From assembly GCA_026931905.1 (NCBI GenBank), contig JAIXLB010000053.1:1-38493 (forward strand): a DNA stretch of 38,493 bases, read 5' to 3'. Under the pieces are notes generated by a model. That model was not told the DNA's origin and did not search any database. It saw nothing but the letters and a program-made list of their open reading frames with translations. This document shows, one piece after another, positions 25,627-34,669 of this stretch (position 1 is the first letter of the stretch; each line of letters opens with the position of its first letter). This stretch comes from Chitinophagales bacterium. Its GTDB lineage: Bacteria > Bacteroidota > Bacteroidia > Chitinophagales > Chitinophagaceae. The position numbers and the translations under genes were made by a program.

Positions 25627-28032
25627 TTACACCAAAGCAATATCCAACACTTGTTGCATTGTTTTTACATAATGAAACTTAATGCCTTTGATAAAATTAT
25701 TGTCAATTTCCTGCACATCTTTTTCATTTTGCCAACACATAATTATTTCTTTAAGTCCTGCACGTTTTGCAGCTAAAACCTTTTCTTTAATTCCGCCCAC
25801 TGGTAATACTTGCCCTCTTAAAGTAATTTCTCCTGTCATAGCTAAAAAAGGTTTTACTTTTTTTCCTGTAAATGCAGATGTTAAAGCTGTAAGCATTGTT
25901 ATACCTGCACTTGGACCATCTTTAGGAGTTGCACCTTCTGGCACATGCACATGAATATTTTTCTTAGAAATCTGTTCTATATCTATATCCATTTTTTTTG
26001 CATTGGCTTGTAAAAATGTTAGTGCAGTTGTAGCACTTTCTTTCATTACATTGCCTAAATTTCCTGTAAGTTTTAACTCCCCTTTTCCTTCGCTTAAAGC
26101 TACTTCTATAAATAAAATATCACCGCCTACATAAGTCCAAGCAAGACCAACAGCAACACCTGGCATGTTTACTGTTTTATACATATCGTTGTTATAACGC
26201 TGAGAGCCTAAAATTTTTTCTACATCTGCATTGGTTATAGTAGGTTTCACTTTCTTTTTAGTGGCAACTTCTTTGGCAGCATGTCGCATAATGCTTGCTA
26301 ATTGTCTATCAAATTCTCTTACACCGCTTTCTCGTGTATGATTTTCTATAATTTTTTGTAAAACACTATCTGCAATTTTTAAATTTATTTTATTTAATCC
26401 ATGAGCTTCTTTTTGCTTAGGAATTAAATGTCTTTTAGCAATTTCAATTTTTTCTTCTACTGCATAACCGCTCAAGTCTATAATTTCCAATCTATCTCTT
26501 AATGCAGGTTGTATATTGCTTATATTATTGGCAGTAGCAATAAAAAGTACTTTACTTAAATCGTATTCAAGCTCTAAATAATTATCGTAAAAAGTATTGT
26601 TTTGTTCTGGGTCTAAAACTTCTAATAAAGCAGATGAAGGGTCTCCTCTATGGTCGCTTCCTACTTTATCTATTTCATCTAAAATCATTACAGGGTTACC
26701 AGATTTTACTTTACGAATATTTTGTAAAATTCTACCAGGCATTGCTCCAATATATGTTTTTCTGTGCCCTCTTATTTCACTTTCATCATGCAAGCCTCCT
26801 AAACTTACACGTGCATATTTTCTACCAACAGCAGTTGCAATGCTTTTTCCTAATGATGTTTTTCCAATACCTGGAGGACCTACAAAACAAAGTATGGGGC
26901 TTTTCATATCTCCTTTTAATTTTAAAACAGCCAGGTATTCTAAAATTCTGTTTTTAATTTTAGTCATGCCGTAATGCTCTGTATCTAATACTTTTTTAGC
27001 ATGAGATAAATCATAATTATCTGCAGTATAATCTTCCCAAGGCAAATCAAGCATTAAGCTACAATGGTTGTAAACAATAGAGTAATCTGGTGTGCTTGGG
27101 TGCATTCTTTCAAGTTTAGCAATATTGGACTCAAATAATTCCTTTGCAGCTTTAGTCCATTTTTTTTCTTCACCCTTTTTCTTCATATCAGCAACTTCCT
27201 TTTCATTATGTTCGCCACCTAATTCATCTTTAATACTCTTTAGTTGCTGTTGTAAAAAATATTCACGCTGTTGTTTATCAAGTTCTGTTTTAGTTTTATT
27301 GGTTACTTTATTTTTTAGTTCTGCAAATTGCAACTCACGTTGTAATAATTGTATAAGCCTTTCAGCTCTTGCAGTTATATCATTCATTTCAAGCAGTGCT
27401 TGCTTTTCGGCTAATTCTGTATTTTGATTACTACTTACAAAATTTATTAAGAAAGAAGGATTTTCTATATTCTTTAATATGATAGAAGCTTCTGTAGGTA
27501 AACTTGGCGATAACTGAATAATTTGGGTGGCTAAATCTTTAATAGAATCTATCATTGCCTTAAAACTTTCTGTATCTAATTTTTCATCATCAGGAAGTAT
27601 TGCAACCTTAGCTTTAAAATATGGATCAGATGTAGTAATATTTAAAAGTTCAAAACGTTTTTTACCTTGTATAATAATAGTAGTGCCTCCATCGGGCATT
27701 TTAATTAATTTCACAATTTTCGCAACTGTTCCAATACTGCATAAATCCTTTGTTTCAGGATCTTCTATATTACTATCTTTTTGAGCTAATACACCAATTA
27801 ATTTATCTTTTTTATACGCATTTGTTACAGCTTTAATACTTTTATCTCTGCCAACTGTAATAGGTAATACAACACCAGGAAACAAAACAGTATTTCTTAA
27901 AGGTAAAATAATTAACTCTTCTGGTATTATTAAATCTTTGTCTTGTTCTGCATCATTTTCACCAAGAGGTATTATTGGCATAAACTCTGTTTCATCGTCT
28001 GTAGTAAAAATTTTAATACTATTCATACTCAT
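25627..28032 (-). CDS. lon: ATP-dependent protease Lon
   Basis: Lon degrades misfolded and some regulatory proteins in the cytoplasm as a hexameric ring. The 801-residue product has the N-terminal substrate-binding domain (about 35-245), a coiled linker, and the AAA+ module with Walker A GPPGIGKT at 385-392 and Walker B ILDEID at 450-455. The protease domain has Ser708 in KDGPSAG and Lys751 in GGIKEK as the Ser-Lys dyad. Length is typical. The start gives MSMNSIKIF; the second ATG (28026) is equally possible. The upstream region to rpmB is 228 bases; no clear -7 element was identified on the minus strand. It is convergent with the M23-like membrane protein. Confidence 0.97.
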   Translation of the reverse strand: MSMNSIKIFTTDDETEFMPIIPLGENDAEQDKDLIIPEELIILPLRNTVLFPGVVLPITVGRDKSIKAVTNAYKKDKLIGVLAQKDSNIEDPETKDLCSIGTVAKIVKLIKMPDGGTTIIIQGKKRFELLNITTSDPYFKAKVAILPDDEKLDTESFKAMIDSIKDLATQIIQLSPSLPTEASIILKNIENPSFLINFVSSNQNTELAEKQALLEMNDITARAERLIQLLQRELQFAELKNKVTNKTKTELDKQQREYFLQQQLKSIKDELGGEHNEKEVADMKKKGEEKKWTKAAKELFESNIAKLERMHPSTPDYSIVYNHCSLMLDLPWEDYTADNYDLSHAKKVLDTEHYGMTKIKNRILEYLAVLKLKGDMKSPILCFVGPPGIGKTSLGKSIATAVGRKYARVSLGGLHDESEIRGHRKTYIGAMPGRILQNIRKVKSGNPVMILDEIDKVGSDHRGDPSSALLEVLDPEQNNTFYDNYLELEYDLSKVLFIATANNISNIQPALRDRLEIIDLSGYAVEEKIEIAKRHLIPKQKEAHGLNKINLKIADSVLQKIIENHTRESGVREFDRQLASIMRHAAKEVATKKKVKPTITNADVEKILGSQRYNNDMYKTVNMPGVAVGLAWTYVGGDILFIEVALSEGKGELKLTGNLGNVMKESATTALTFLQANAKKMDIDIEQISKKNIHVHVPEGATPKDGPSAGITMLTALTSAFTGKKVKPFLAMTGEITLRGQVLPVGGIKEKVLAAKRAGLKEIIMCWQNEKDVQEIDNNFIKGIKFHYVKTMQQVLDIALV

Positions 28033-28209
28033 TAATTCTAAAATTCAAAATTTATTTTTTATACACTATTTTTAGGAATTTGCTCTAAGACAACATTAAT
28101 GCCATGAGAATAATTACATAAATTATAGTACAAAATGGCACAATAAGCCTTATTTTAGCTAATTTATCAAGACAAAAAAGGCATAAAGATTTTTTTTTAA
28201 AATTGTGTA

Positions 28210-28239
28210 TTGTTATTTACATAAAACCTCCTACTTTTG
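28210..28239 (+). promoter_or_regulatory. Bacteroidota-type promoter of the rpmB operon
   Basis: TTG (28210-28212), a 19-base spacer and TACTTTTG (28232-28239) match the full TTG/TAnnTTTG promoter pattern of Bacteroidota. Transcription should start near 28245, leaving about 16 bases before the rpmB ATG. This is the best-formed promoter in the window. The rest of the 28033-28260 gap, between divergent lon and rpmB, holds no visible gene. Confidence 0.75.
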
Positions 28240-28260
28240 CCGTCCTGAAAAATTAGAGTT

Positions 28261-28497
28261 ATGGCAAGAGTATGTCAAGTTACTGGAAAAAAACCTATTA
28301 CTGGTAATAGTGTTTCTCACTCAAACATAAAAACCAAACGTAGATTTTTACCAAATTTACAAACCAAACGTTTCTTTTTTACTGAAGAAAATCGTTGGAT
28401 AACATTAAAATTAACTACAGAAGGCATTCGTACTATTAATAAAAATGGTTTAGCCTCTGTTGTAAAAAATTTAAGAGCAGAAGGCAAAAAAATTTAA
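28261..28497 (+). CDS. rpmB: 50S ribosomal protein bL28
   Basis: This 78-residue basic protein begins [16 protein letters not shown] and carries the L28 pattern [20 protein letters not shown], followed by [18 protein letters not shown]. It is a structural component of the large ribosomal subunit. The cysteine pair of zinc-binding L28 variants is absent (a single Cys5), so this is the zinc-independent type. It is first in the rpmB-rpmG-DUF4295 unit, behind a well-formed promoter. Confidence 0.97.
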   Translation: MARVCQVTGKKPITGNSVSHSNIKTKRRFLPNLQTKRFFFTEENRWITLKLTTEGIRTINKNGLASVVKNLRAEGKKI

Positions 28498-28535
28498 TAG
28501 CCTTAAAGGTTAAAACCTAAATAAATTTTATAAAA

Positions 28536-28718
28536 ATGGCAAAGAAAGGCAACAGGGTTCAGGTTATTTTAGAGTGTACAGAACATAAAACTTCTGGACA
28601 AGCAGGCACAAGCCGTTATATAACTGTGAAAAACAAAAAAAACACCCCTGAAAGAATGGAGTTAAAAAAGTTTAACCCCATATTAAAGAAAGTTACATTA
28701 CACAAAGAAATTAAATAA
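28536..28718 (+). CDS. rpmG: 50S ribosomal protein bL33
   Basis: This 60-residue protein matches bL33: [18 protein letters not shown], then [21 protein letters not shown] and a Lys-rich end. The zinc-binding CxxC pairs of the alternative L33 form are missing (only Cys14), so it is the zinc-independent paralogue, in line with the L28 next to it. It lies 38 bases after rpmB and 2 bases before the DUF4295 gene, so all three are one transcription unit. Confidence 0.97.
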   Translation: MAKKGNRVQVILECTEHKTSGQAGTSRYITVKNKKNTPERMELKKFNPILKKVTLHKEIK

Positions 28719-28720
28719 TT

Positions 28721-28894
28721 ATGGCAAAAGCTGCTTCAAAAAACGCAAAAGTAAAAGATGCTAAAGCTTCGGCAGAAGCAAAAAACTGGACTAAAGTAAT
28801 TAAAGCTGTACGTAGCCCTAAAACTGGTGCATACACTTTTAAGGAATCTATTGTTCATAAAGAAAAAGTGAAAGATTTTTTAGCTTCTAAATAA
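28721..28894 (+). CDS. DUF4295 small basic protein
   Basis: This short frame encodes 57 residues, beginning MAKAASKNAKVKDAK and containing VIKAVRSPKTGAYTF and KEKVKDFLASK. The SPKTGAYTF segment and the position directly after rpmG identify it as DUF4295, a Bacteroidota-specific small basic protein found in this ribosomal cluster. Its composition and neighbourhood suggest a ribosome-associated role, but this is inference. It starts two bases after the rpmG stop and is followed by a hairpin terminator before ftsY. Confidence 0.9.
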   Translation: MAKAASKNAKVKDAKASAEAKNWTKVIKAVRSPKTGAYTFKESIVHKEKVKDFLASK

Positions 28895-28914
28895 TCTTAC
28901 TTGTTTATAATATT

Positions 28915-28950
28915 AAAAAAGGCTTTCTGTCTATCACAGGAGGCTTTTTT
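28915..28950 (+). terminator. imperfect hairpin terminator after the rpmB-rpmG-DUF4295 unit
   Basis: AAAAAAGG-CTTTCTGT pairs with ACAGGAGGC-TTTTTT through G-U pairs and one bulge, with a CTATC loop and a terminal T run. It separates the ribosomal protein genes from ftsY, but readthrough is possible because pairing is imperfect. Confidence 0.75.
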
Positions 28951-29023
28951 AGTTTCGGGTTGATACAATTTATTGCTTTTAATTTGCACAATTAAAAGTA
29001 AACACTTTTAAAATTTAAACGTT

Positions 29024-29986
29024 ATGGGCATCTTTAATAAACTATTTGGCAAAAAAGAAAAAGAAACTTTAAACGAAGGTTTACAAAAAACCAAAGAAGG
29101 TTTTTTTGCAAAAATTACAAAAGCTATTGCAGGAAAAAGTACTGTAGATGCAGAGATTTTAGACAATCTTGAAGAGGCATTAATAAGTGCAGATGTAGGC
29201 GTAGATACCACTTTGCAAATTATAGAAAGAATTGAAAAAAGAGTAAAAGAAGAAAAATATATAAACACATCGGAGCTAAATAAAATTTTACAAACTGAAA
29301 TTCAAAATTTATTAACCGATGCTGACAATGATGCTTACAAAAATTTTGAAATTCCTGATACTATAAAACCTTATGTAATTTTAGTAGTAGGAGTAAATGG
29401 TGTAGGCAAAACAACAACTATTGGCAAGCTTGCACACAATTATAAAAAAGCAGGTTATAATGTTTTGTTAGGAGCTGCAGATACTTTTAGAGCTGCTGCT
29501 GTAGATCAACTAACTATTTGGAGTGAACGTGTTGGTGTACCTATTGTAAAACAAGCAATGGGAAGCGACCCAAGTGCAGTAGCTTTTGATACAGTTCAAA
29601 GTGCTTTATCAAAAAATAGTGATGTAGTTATTATTGATACTGCTGGAAGGTTGCACAACAAAACGCACCTTATGGAAGAACTTAGCAAAATTAAAAGAGT
29701 TATAAAAAAAGTTATTCCAAATGCACCACATGAGGTAATGCTTGTATTAGATGGATCTACAGGACAAAATGCTTTGGAACAAGCAAAACATTTTACAGCA
29801 GCTACAGATGTAAATGCTTTAACTATTACCAAACTTGATGGTACTGCAAAAGGTGGTGTTGTTGTAGCTATTGCCAATCAGTTTCAAATTCCAGTAAAAT
29901 TTATTGGTGTTGGCGAACAAATAAATGACTTATTAGTATTTGATAAAAAAGAATTTGTTGATAGCCTTTTTACATTAGAAAATTAA
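29024..29986 (+). CDS. ftsY: signal recognition particle receptor FtsY
   Basis: FtsY is the SRP receptor GTPase that docks ribosome-nascent chains at the inner membrane. The 320-residue product has the N domain (about 20-95) and the G domain with G1 GVNGVGKT at 123-130, the AADTFRAAAVDQL segment from residue 151, DTAGRLHNK and TKLDGTAKGG. The long acidic A domain of some FtsY proteins is absent; only about 15 residues precede the N domain, beginning MGIFNKLFGKKEK, which is amphipathic and basic and may bind lipid. It follows the ribosomal unit after a terminator and runs into rimO one base later. Confidence 0.97.
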   Translation: MGIFNKLFGKKEKETLNEGLQKTKEGFFAKITKAIAGKSTVDAEILDNLEEALISADVGVDTTLQIIERIEKRVKEEKYINTSELNKILQTEIQNLLTDADNDAYKNFEIPDTIKPYVILVVGVNGVGKTTTIGKLAHNYKKAGYNVLLGAADTFRAAAVDQLTIWSERVGVPIVKQAMGSDPSAVAFDTVQSALSKNSDVVIIDTAGRLHNKTHLMEELSKIKRVIKKVIPNAPHEVMLVLDGSTGQNALEQAKHFTAATDVNALTITKLDGTAKGGVVVAIANQFQIPVKFIGVGEQINDLLVFDKKEFVDSLFTLEN

Positions 29987-29987
29987 C

Positions 29988-31298
29988 ATGAAAGCAAAAA
30001 CATTAAAGCAAGATAAAGTAAATATTATTACACTTGGTTGTAGTAAAAACTTAGTAGATAGTGAAGTTTTGAGTGGGCAATTATTAGCTAATGATATTGA
30101 TGTAGTACATGAAAATAAAAAGCTCGACCACAACATTGTTGTAATAAATACCTGTGGCTTTATTGATAAAGCAAAAGAAGAAAGCATTAATACAATACTT
30201 GACCAGCTTGAATTAAAGCGTAGAGGTAAATTAGATAAAGTGTATGTTACAGGTTGTTTGAGTGAAAGATACAGAGCAGATTTAGCAAAAGAAATTGAAG
30301 AGGTAGATGCTTGGTTTGGCACTTTTGAACTGCCATTGCTTTTAAAAAAATTTGATGCCGATTATAAAACTGAATTATTAGGAGAAAGATTATTAAGCAC
30401 ACCACAGCATTATGCTTTCATGAAAATTAGTGAAGGCTGTAACCGTACTTGTAGCTTTTGTGCTATTCCTTTAATGCGAGGCAATCATGTAAGTAAACCT
30501 ATTGAAGTTTTAGTAAAAGAAACTGAAAGCCTTGTACAGAAAGGCGTTAAAGAAATAATGCTGATAGCACAAGAGCTTACTTATTATGGATTAGATATTT
30601 ACAAAAAACGTTCTTTGCCTAAATTATTACATGCTTTAGCAGATGTAAAAGGATTAGAATGGATAAGATTACATTATGCTTACCCTGCAAAATTTCCAAT
30701 GGAAATTTTAGATGTAATGAAAGAAAGAAAAAACATTTGCAATTATTTGGATATGCCCTTACAACATGCAAGTGATGCTATGTTAAAAGCAATGCACAGA
30801 AATATTACACAAGCAGAAATAAACAAATTAATTTTTAAAATAAGAGAAACCATACCTGATATATGTTTAAGAACAACTTTAATTGCAGGTTTTCCAGGTG
30901 AAACAGAAAAAGATGTTGAAGATTTAAAAACTTTTTTAAAACAACATCGCTTTGATAGAGTTGGCATTTTTACCTACAGCCATGAAGAAAATACAACAGC
31001 CTACAATTTGGAAGACAATATTTCTCAAGAAGAAAAAGAAGCAAGAGCACAGGAAATAATGGAAGTGCAACAAGAAATTAGCCATGAAAAAAATCAAGAA
31101 AAAGTTGGCAAAATTTTTAAAGTATTGATTGATAAAAAAGAAGCAGGAAGATATTTAGGAAGAACTGAATTTGACAGTATTGAAGTAGATAATGAAGTAG
31201 TTATTCAATCTGATAAAAAACTTACTATTGGCAGTTTTGTAAATGTAAAAATTACTAAAGCTTATGATTATGACATTGAAGGTGTAGTTGTTGATTAA
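29988..31298 (+). CDS. rimO: ribosomal protein uS12 methylthiotransferase RimO
   Basis: RimO is a radical-SAM enzyme that adds a methylthio group to an aspartate of ribosomal protein S12. The 436-residue product has the UPF0004 domain with Cys18 (LGCSKNLVDSE), Cys56 (NTCGF) and Cys90 (TGCL) for the auxiliary cluster, the radical-SAM cluster GCNRTCSFCAIP with Cys151, Cys155 and Cys158, and a C-terminal TRAM-like domain (about 370-436). CSKNLVDSE distinguishes RimO from MiaB. It starts one base after the ftsY stop, so the two are co-transcribed, a pairing in keeping with the ribosomal genes just upstream. Confidence 0.96.
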   Translation: MKAKTLKQDKVNIITLGCSKNLVDSEVLSGQLLANDIDVVHENKKLDHNIVVINTCGFIDKAKEESINTILDQLELKRRGKLDKVYVTGCLSERYRADLAKEIEEVDAWFGTFELPLLLKKFDADYKTELLGERLLSTPQHYAFMKISEGCNRTCSFCAIPLMRGNHVSKPIEVLVKETESLVQKGVKEIMLIAQELTYYGLDIYKKRSLPKLLHALADVKGLEWIRLHYAYPAKFPMEILDVMKERKNICNYLDMPLQHASDAMLKAMHRNITQAEINKLIFKIRETIPDICLRTTLIAGFPGETEKDVEDLKTFLKQHRFDRVGIFTYSHEENTTAYNLEDNISQEEKEARAQEIMEVQQEISHEKNQEKVGKIFKVLIDKKEAGRYLGRTEFDSIEVDNEVVIQSDKKLTIGSFVNVKITKAYDYDIEGVVVD

Positions 31299-31306
31299 TA
31301 CTATAA

Positions 31307-31822
31307 TCAACTTACTTTTTTAAAATTAGTTTCTGTTTTTAAATGCTCTACAATGTTAAAAATTATTGGGCATCTTGCATAGTTCATAAAAGTTGTAAAA
31401 AGCCTTTCTTTAAAATGAGGTAAGTGCATAGCAGGAAATTCTTTACAACCCTCAAAACGAAATTCATACACCGTACATTTATTTTCTTTTAAAAAATGGC
31501 AAGGAATTTTATTTAAAATCATCATTCCACTTGAGCCTGTTTCAATGTATTTTTCATCAAACTTTTCTCTTGATTCTTGTAAGTGATTGGCTAAATTATT
31601 TGCTTCGTTATCAGTAACATTTATCATTAAAGTTTTACAACAATTTCCACATTTTGTACAATCAATTTTTGGCGTAATGGCTTCATTCAATGCAAGAACA
31701 GTTGCATCCAAATAAGTGCTTTCTAAACTTTTAAGATATAATACAAATGAATCGTTTTCTTGCTGGTTTTGATGTGCAAAATTTTCAATAAATAATAAAT
31801 CTGTTTCTAAACTTTGTTGCAT
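31307..31822 (-). CDS. YkgJ-type zinc/iron-chelating cysteine-cluster protein
   Basis: This 171-residue soluble protein has the YkgJ family core CTKCGNCCKTL (Cys55, Cys58, Cys61, Cys62). A second cysteine set follows in IPCHFLKENKCTVYEFRFEGCKEFP, and a final cysteine lies in NYARCPIIFN. Such clusters bind zinc or an iron-sulfur centre; the family's biochemical role is not defined. The N-terminal 50 residues are helical. It lies between rimO (convergent) and parE (divergent). On the minus strand a TAAGTTTG element lies six bases before its ATG. Confidence 0.88.
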   Translation of the reverse strand: MQQSLETDLLFIENFAHQNQQENDSFVLYLKSLESTYLDATVLALNEAITPKIDCTKCGNCCKTLMINVTDNEANNLANHLQESREKFDEKYIETGSSGMMILNKIPCHFLKENKCTVYEFRFEGCKEFPAMHLPHFKERLFTTFMNYARCPIIFNIVEHLKTETNFKKVS

Positions 31823-31828
31823 ATTTTA

Positions 31829-31836
31829 CAAACTTA
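31829..31836 (-). promoter_or_regulatory. -7 element abutting the YkgJ-type gene start
   Basis: On the minus strand this reads TAAGTTTG, matching TAnnTTTG, six bases before the ATG. Initiation would fall at the A of the start codon or one base away. No TTG is seen at -33 spacing. Confidence 0.35.
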
Positions 31837-31908
31837 TGCTTTTAAAATTTGAATAAAATTTTGTAGGTTTTATCCACAGTTTATGTCATTTCTGTTTATA
31901 ATCTTTAC

Positions 31909-31938
31909 TTTGAAACCCTTAGTGGTTAATTAGATTTG
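31909..31938 (+). promoter_or_regulatory. Bacteroidota-type promoter of parE
   Basis: TTTG (31909-31912), an 18-base spacer and TAGATTTG (31931-31938) match the family promoter pattern. Transcription would start near 31944 and give a leader of about 38 bases to the ATG at 31982. Confidence 0.6.
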
Positions 31939-31981
31939 CGAAGATGATTTTTATCTTTTTTTTTGATTAAGAAAATTGAAT

Positions 31982-33868
31982 ATGGCAGAAATAAAAAAAA
32001 TAACTGATTATACTGAAGACGATATTAAAAGCCTTGATTGGAAAGAACATATAAGGTTGCGGCCTGGTATGTATATTGGAAAATTGGGTGATGGTTCTTC
32101 GTCTGATGATGGAGTGTATGTTTTACTGAAAGAAGTAATAGATAATTGTATAGATGAATATACCATGGGCTTTGGAAGGAATATTGATATTGCTATTGAA
32201 AATAAAGTTGTAACTGTAAGAGATTTTGGTCGTGGTATTCCTTTAGGAAAAGTTGTTGATGTAGTAAGTAAAATAAATACAGGTGCTAAATACGATAGCA
32301 AAGCTTTTCAAAAAAGTGTAGGCTTAAATGGTGTGGGTACAAAAGCTGTAAATGCTTTGAGCAATTATTTTAAAGTAGAAAGTTTTAGAGATGGAAAAAC
32401 AAAAGTTGCAGAATTTGAAAGAGGAGTTTTAACTAAAGAACATAAAGAAGTTGCAACCAAAGAACCCAATGGCACTTTAATAACTTTTATTCCAGATAAT
32501 TCTATTTTTCATAACTACAAATTTTTACACGAATATTTAGACAATCAACTTTGGAATTATTGTTATTTGAATGCAGGTTTGGTAATCAATTTCAATGGTA
32601 AAAAATATGTAAGTAAAAATGGATTACTCGATTTACTCAACAGAAAAACCAATGAAGCAGAATTACGTTATCCTATCATTCATTTAAAAGGAGAAGATAT
32701 TGAAGTGGCAATTAGTCATAACAACGATTATGGCGAGGATATTTATTCTTTTGTAAATGGTCAATACACCACACAAGGAGGTACACACTATCAAGCTTTT
32801 AGAGAAGGTTATGTAAAAGCAGTAAGAGAGTTTTTTAAGAAAGATTATGATACAGCCGATATTCGTCAAAGTATTGTAGCAGCCATTAGTGTAAGAGTGC
32901 AAGAGCCTGTTTTTGAAAGCCAAACTAAAACAAAATTAGGTTCCTCTGTTGTGCATGAAGGCGGACCAAGTATGAAAAAATTTATAGAAGATTTTTTAGC
33001 AAAAGAATTCGATAATTTTTTACATAAAAACCCATCAGTAGCAGAAGCTTTAAAGAAACGAATTGAGCAAAGTGAAAAAGAAAGAAAAGAATTAAGTGGC
33101 ATAAGAAAATTAGCCAATGAAAGAGCCAAAAAAGCTAACCTGCACAATAAAAAATTAAGAGATTGCAGAATACATTTGAACGACGAACCTCCTAATAAAA
33201 ATAAAGATGAATTTTTAGAACTTCAAAATAAAAGCACCATTTTTATAACAGAAGGAGATAGTGCAAGTGGAAGTATTACAAAAGCCCGAAACGTAGATAC
33301 ACAAGCAGTTTTCAGCCTAAGAGGGAAACCCTTAAACAGTTATGGATTAAGCAAAAAAATTGTGTACGAAAATGAAGAATTTAATTTATTGCAACATGCT
33401 TTAAACATTGAAGATGGCTTAGAAGGCTTGCGTTATAAAAATATTGTAATAGCCACAGATGCTGATGTTGATGGTATGCACATTCGTTTATTATTAATGA
33501 CTTTCTTTTTGCAATTTTTCCCAGATTTAGTAAAACAAAATCATGTTTATATTTTAGAAACACCTTTGTTTAGAGTAAGAAATAAACAAGAAACTATTTA
33601 TTGCTACGATGAAACAGAAAAGAAAAATGCTATTGAAAAACTTACAGGAAAACCAGAAATAACAAGGTTCAAAGGCTTAGGTGAAATTAGTCCTGAAGAA
33701 TTTGAAAGATTTATTAACGAAGATATGCGTTTGCAACCTGTATTGTTAGACAAAGGCGATCACATACAACAATTATTGGAATATTATATGGGTAAAAACA
33801 CCCCACAACGACAAGAATTTATTATTGATAATTTAAGAGTAGAATTGGATGTGGTAGAAACTAATTAA
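31982..33868 (+). CDS. parE: DNA topoisomerase IV subunit B (ParE)
   Basis: ParE is the ATPase subunit of topoisomerase IV, which decatenates daughter chromosomes. The 628-residue product (start moved six bases from a TTG to the ATG giving MAEIKK) has the GHKL ATPase with DNCIDE at 54-59, RDFGRGIP at 80-87 and [14 protein letters not shown] at 114-127. The TOPRIM domain has EGDSASGS and [12 protein letters not shown], and the family ending [11 protein letters not shown] is present. Its length and the absence of a GyrB-type insertion favour ParE over GyrB, as does the ParC-like gene downstream. Two methyltransferase genes and a DUF1835 gene follow closely in line. Confidence 0.93.
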   Translation: MAEIKKITDYTEDDIKSLDWKEHIRLRPGMYIGKLGDGSSSDDGVYVLLKEVIDNCIDEYTMGFGRNIDIAIENKVVTVRDFGRGIPLGKVVDVVSKINTGAKYDSKAFQKSVGLNGVGTKAVNALSNYFKVESFRDGKTKVAEFERGVLTKEHKEVATKEPNGTLITFIPDNSIFHNYKFLHEYLDNQLWNYCYLNAGLVINFNGKKYVSKNGLLDLLNRKTNEAELRYPIIHLKGEDIEVAISHNNDYGEDIYSFVNGQYTTQGGTHYQAFREGYVKAVREFFKKDYDTADIRQSIVAAISVRVQEPVFESQTKTKLGSSVVHEGGPSMKKFIEDFLAKEFDNFLHKNPSVAEALKKRIEQSEKERKELSGIRKLANERAKKANLHNKKLRDCRIHLNDEPPNKNKDEFLELQNKSTIFITEGDSASGSITKARNVDTQAVFSLRGKPLNSYGLSKKIVYENEEFNLLQHALNIEDGLEGLRYKNIVIATDADVDGMHIRLLLMTFFLQFFPDLVKQNHVYILETPLFRVRNKQETIYCYDETEKKNAIEKLTGKPEITRFKGLGEISPEEFERFINEDMRLQPVLLDKGDHIQQLLEYYMGKNTPQRQEFIIDNLRVELDVVETN

Positions 33869-33880
33869 ACAATATTAATC

Positions 33881-34663
33881 ATGTTTGAGTTTCATAAAGA
33901 CAGAAAAAGATATTTTGATATACAGGTTGCCAACGCAAGTGAATTTGTAATCCCTTTTATTGAAGAAAAATTTTCAATTACAAAAGGAATGCGTGTTTTA
34001 GAAATTGGCTGTGGCGAAGGTGGTGTGCTGAAAGCCTTTATACAAAAGGGTTGCACAGGAATAGGCGTAGAGCTTGATTTACCAAGGATTGATTTTGCCA
34101 AAGAATTTATGCCCGATGAAATTGCTTCTGGCAAAATACATTTCATTTCAAAAGATATTTATAAAGTAGATGCAGCTAAAGAACTTAATGGTTTATTTGA
34201 TATTATAGTGCTCAAAGATGTAATAGAACATATACACAATCAACCAAAATTGATAAAGTGGATGAAAAACTTTTTAACCCCTAACGGAATTATATTTTTT
34301 GGATTTCCTCCATGGTATATGCCCTTTGGTGGGCATCAACAAATGTGCAGAAGTAAAATAATGCAACTACCCTACATCCATTTATTACCAAGGTTTTTAT
34401 ACAAATGGTTATTGAAAAAGAACAATGAAGCAGTTGATGATTTAATGGAAATAAGAGATACACAAATTACAATTGAACGTTTTGAAAAAATTTGCAAACA
34501 AGAAAATTACCACATTCTTCATAAAAGACATTATTTATTAAACCCTATTTATAAATGGAAGTTTAATGTAAAACCAAGAAAACAATTTGCATTTATACAG
34601 TCAATTCCATTTCTAAGAAATTTTGTAACCACTTGTGTGTATTACATTATAACACCAAAATAA
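33881..34663 (+). CDS. class I SAM-dependent methyltransferase
   Basis: This 260-residue enzyme has a Rossmann-type methyltransferase fold: motif I VLEIGCGEGGVLK at about 39-51, the acidic end of strand 2 at GVELD, a motif around HFISKDIY, and the post-motif FDIIVLKDVIEHIHN (107-120), which resembles the Methyltransf_11/23 and UbiG groups. The C-terminal 100 residues are rich in aromatic and basic residues, including HLLPRFLYKWLLKK, and may contact a lipid or glycan acceptor. The substrate is unknown. It begins 12 bases after parE and 6 bases before the next methyltransferase, so it is probably co-transcribed with both. Confidence 0.88.
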   Translation: MFEFHKDRKRYFDIQVANASEFVIPFIEEKFSITKGMRVLEIGCGEGGVLKAFIQKGCTGIGVELDLPRIDFAKEFMPDEIASGKIHFISKDIYKVDAAKELNGLFDIIVLKDVIEHIHNQPKLIKWMKNFLTPNGIIFFGFPPWYMPFGGHQQMCRSKIMQLPYIHLLPRFLYKWLLKKNNEAVDDLMEIRDTQITIERFEKICKQENYHILHKRHYLLNPIYKWKFNVKPRKQFAFIQSIPFLRNFVTTCVYYIITPK

Positions 34664-34669
34664 TTTTTA

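Noticed and set aside
28992..29011. 8-bp inverted repeat TTAAAAGT/ACTTTTAA just upstream of ftsY
   Set aside because: Made only of A/T-rich sequence with one G-C pair per arm; weak as a hairpin and likely by chance, and no T run follows.
31870..31878. Perfect DnaA-box-like 9-mer TTATCCACA upstream of parE
   Set aside because: Single copy with no cluster of boxes, no AT-rich unwinding element beyond background and no dnaA or dnaN nearby. One such match is expected by chance in an AT-rich window of this size.
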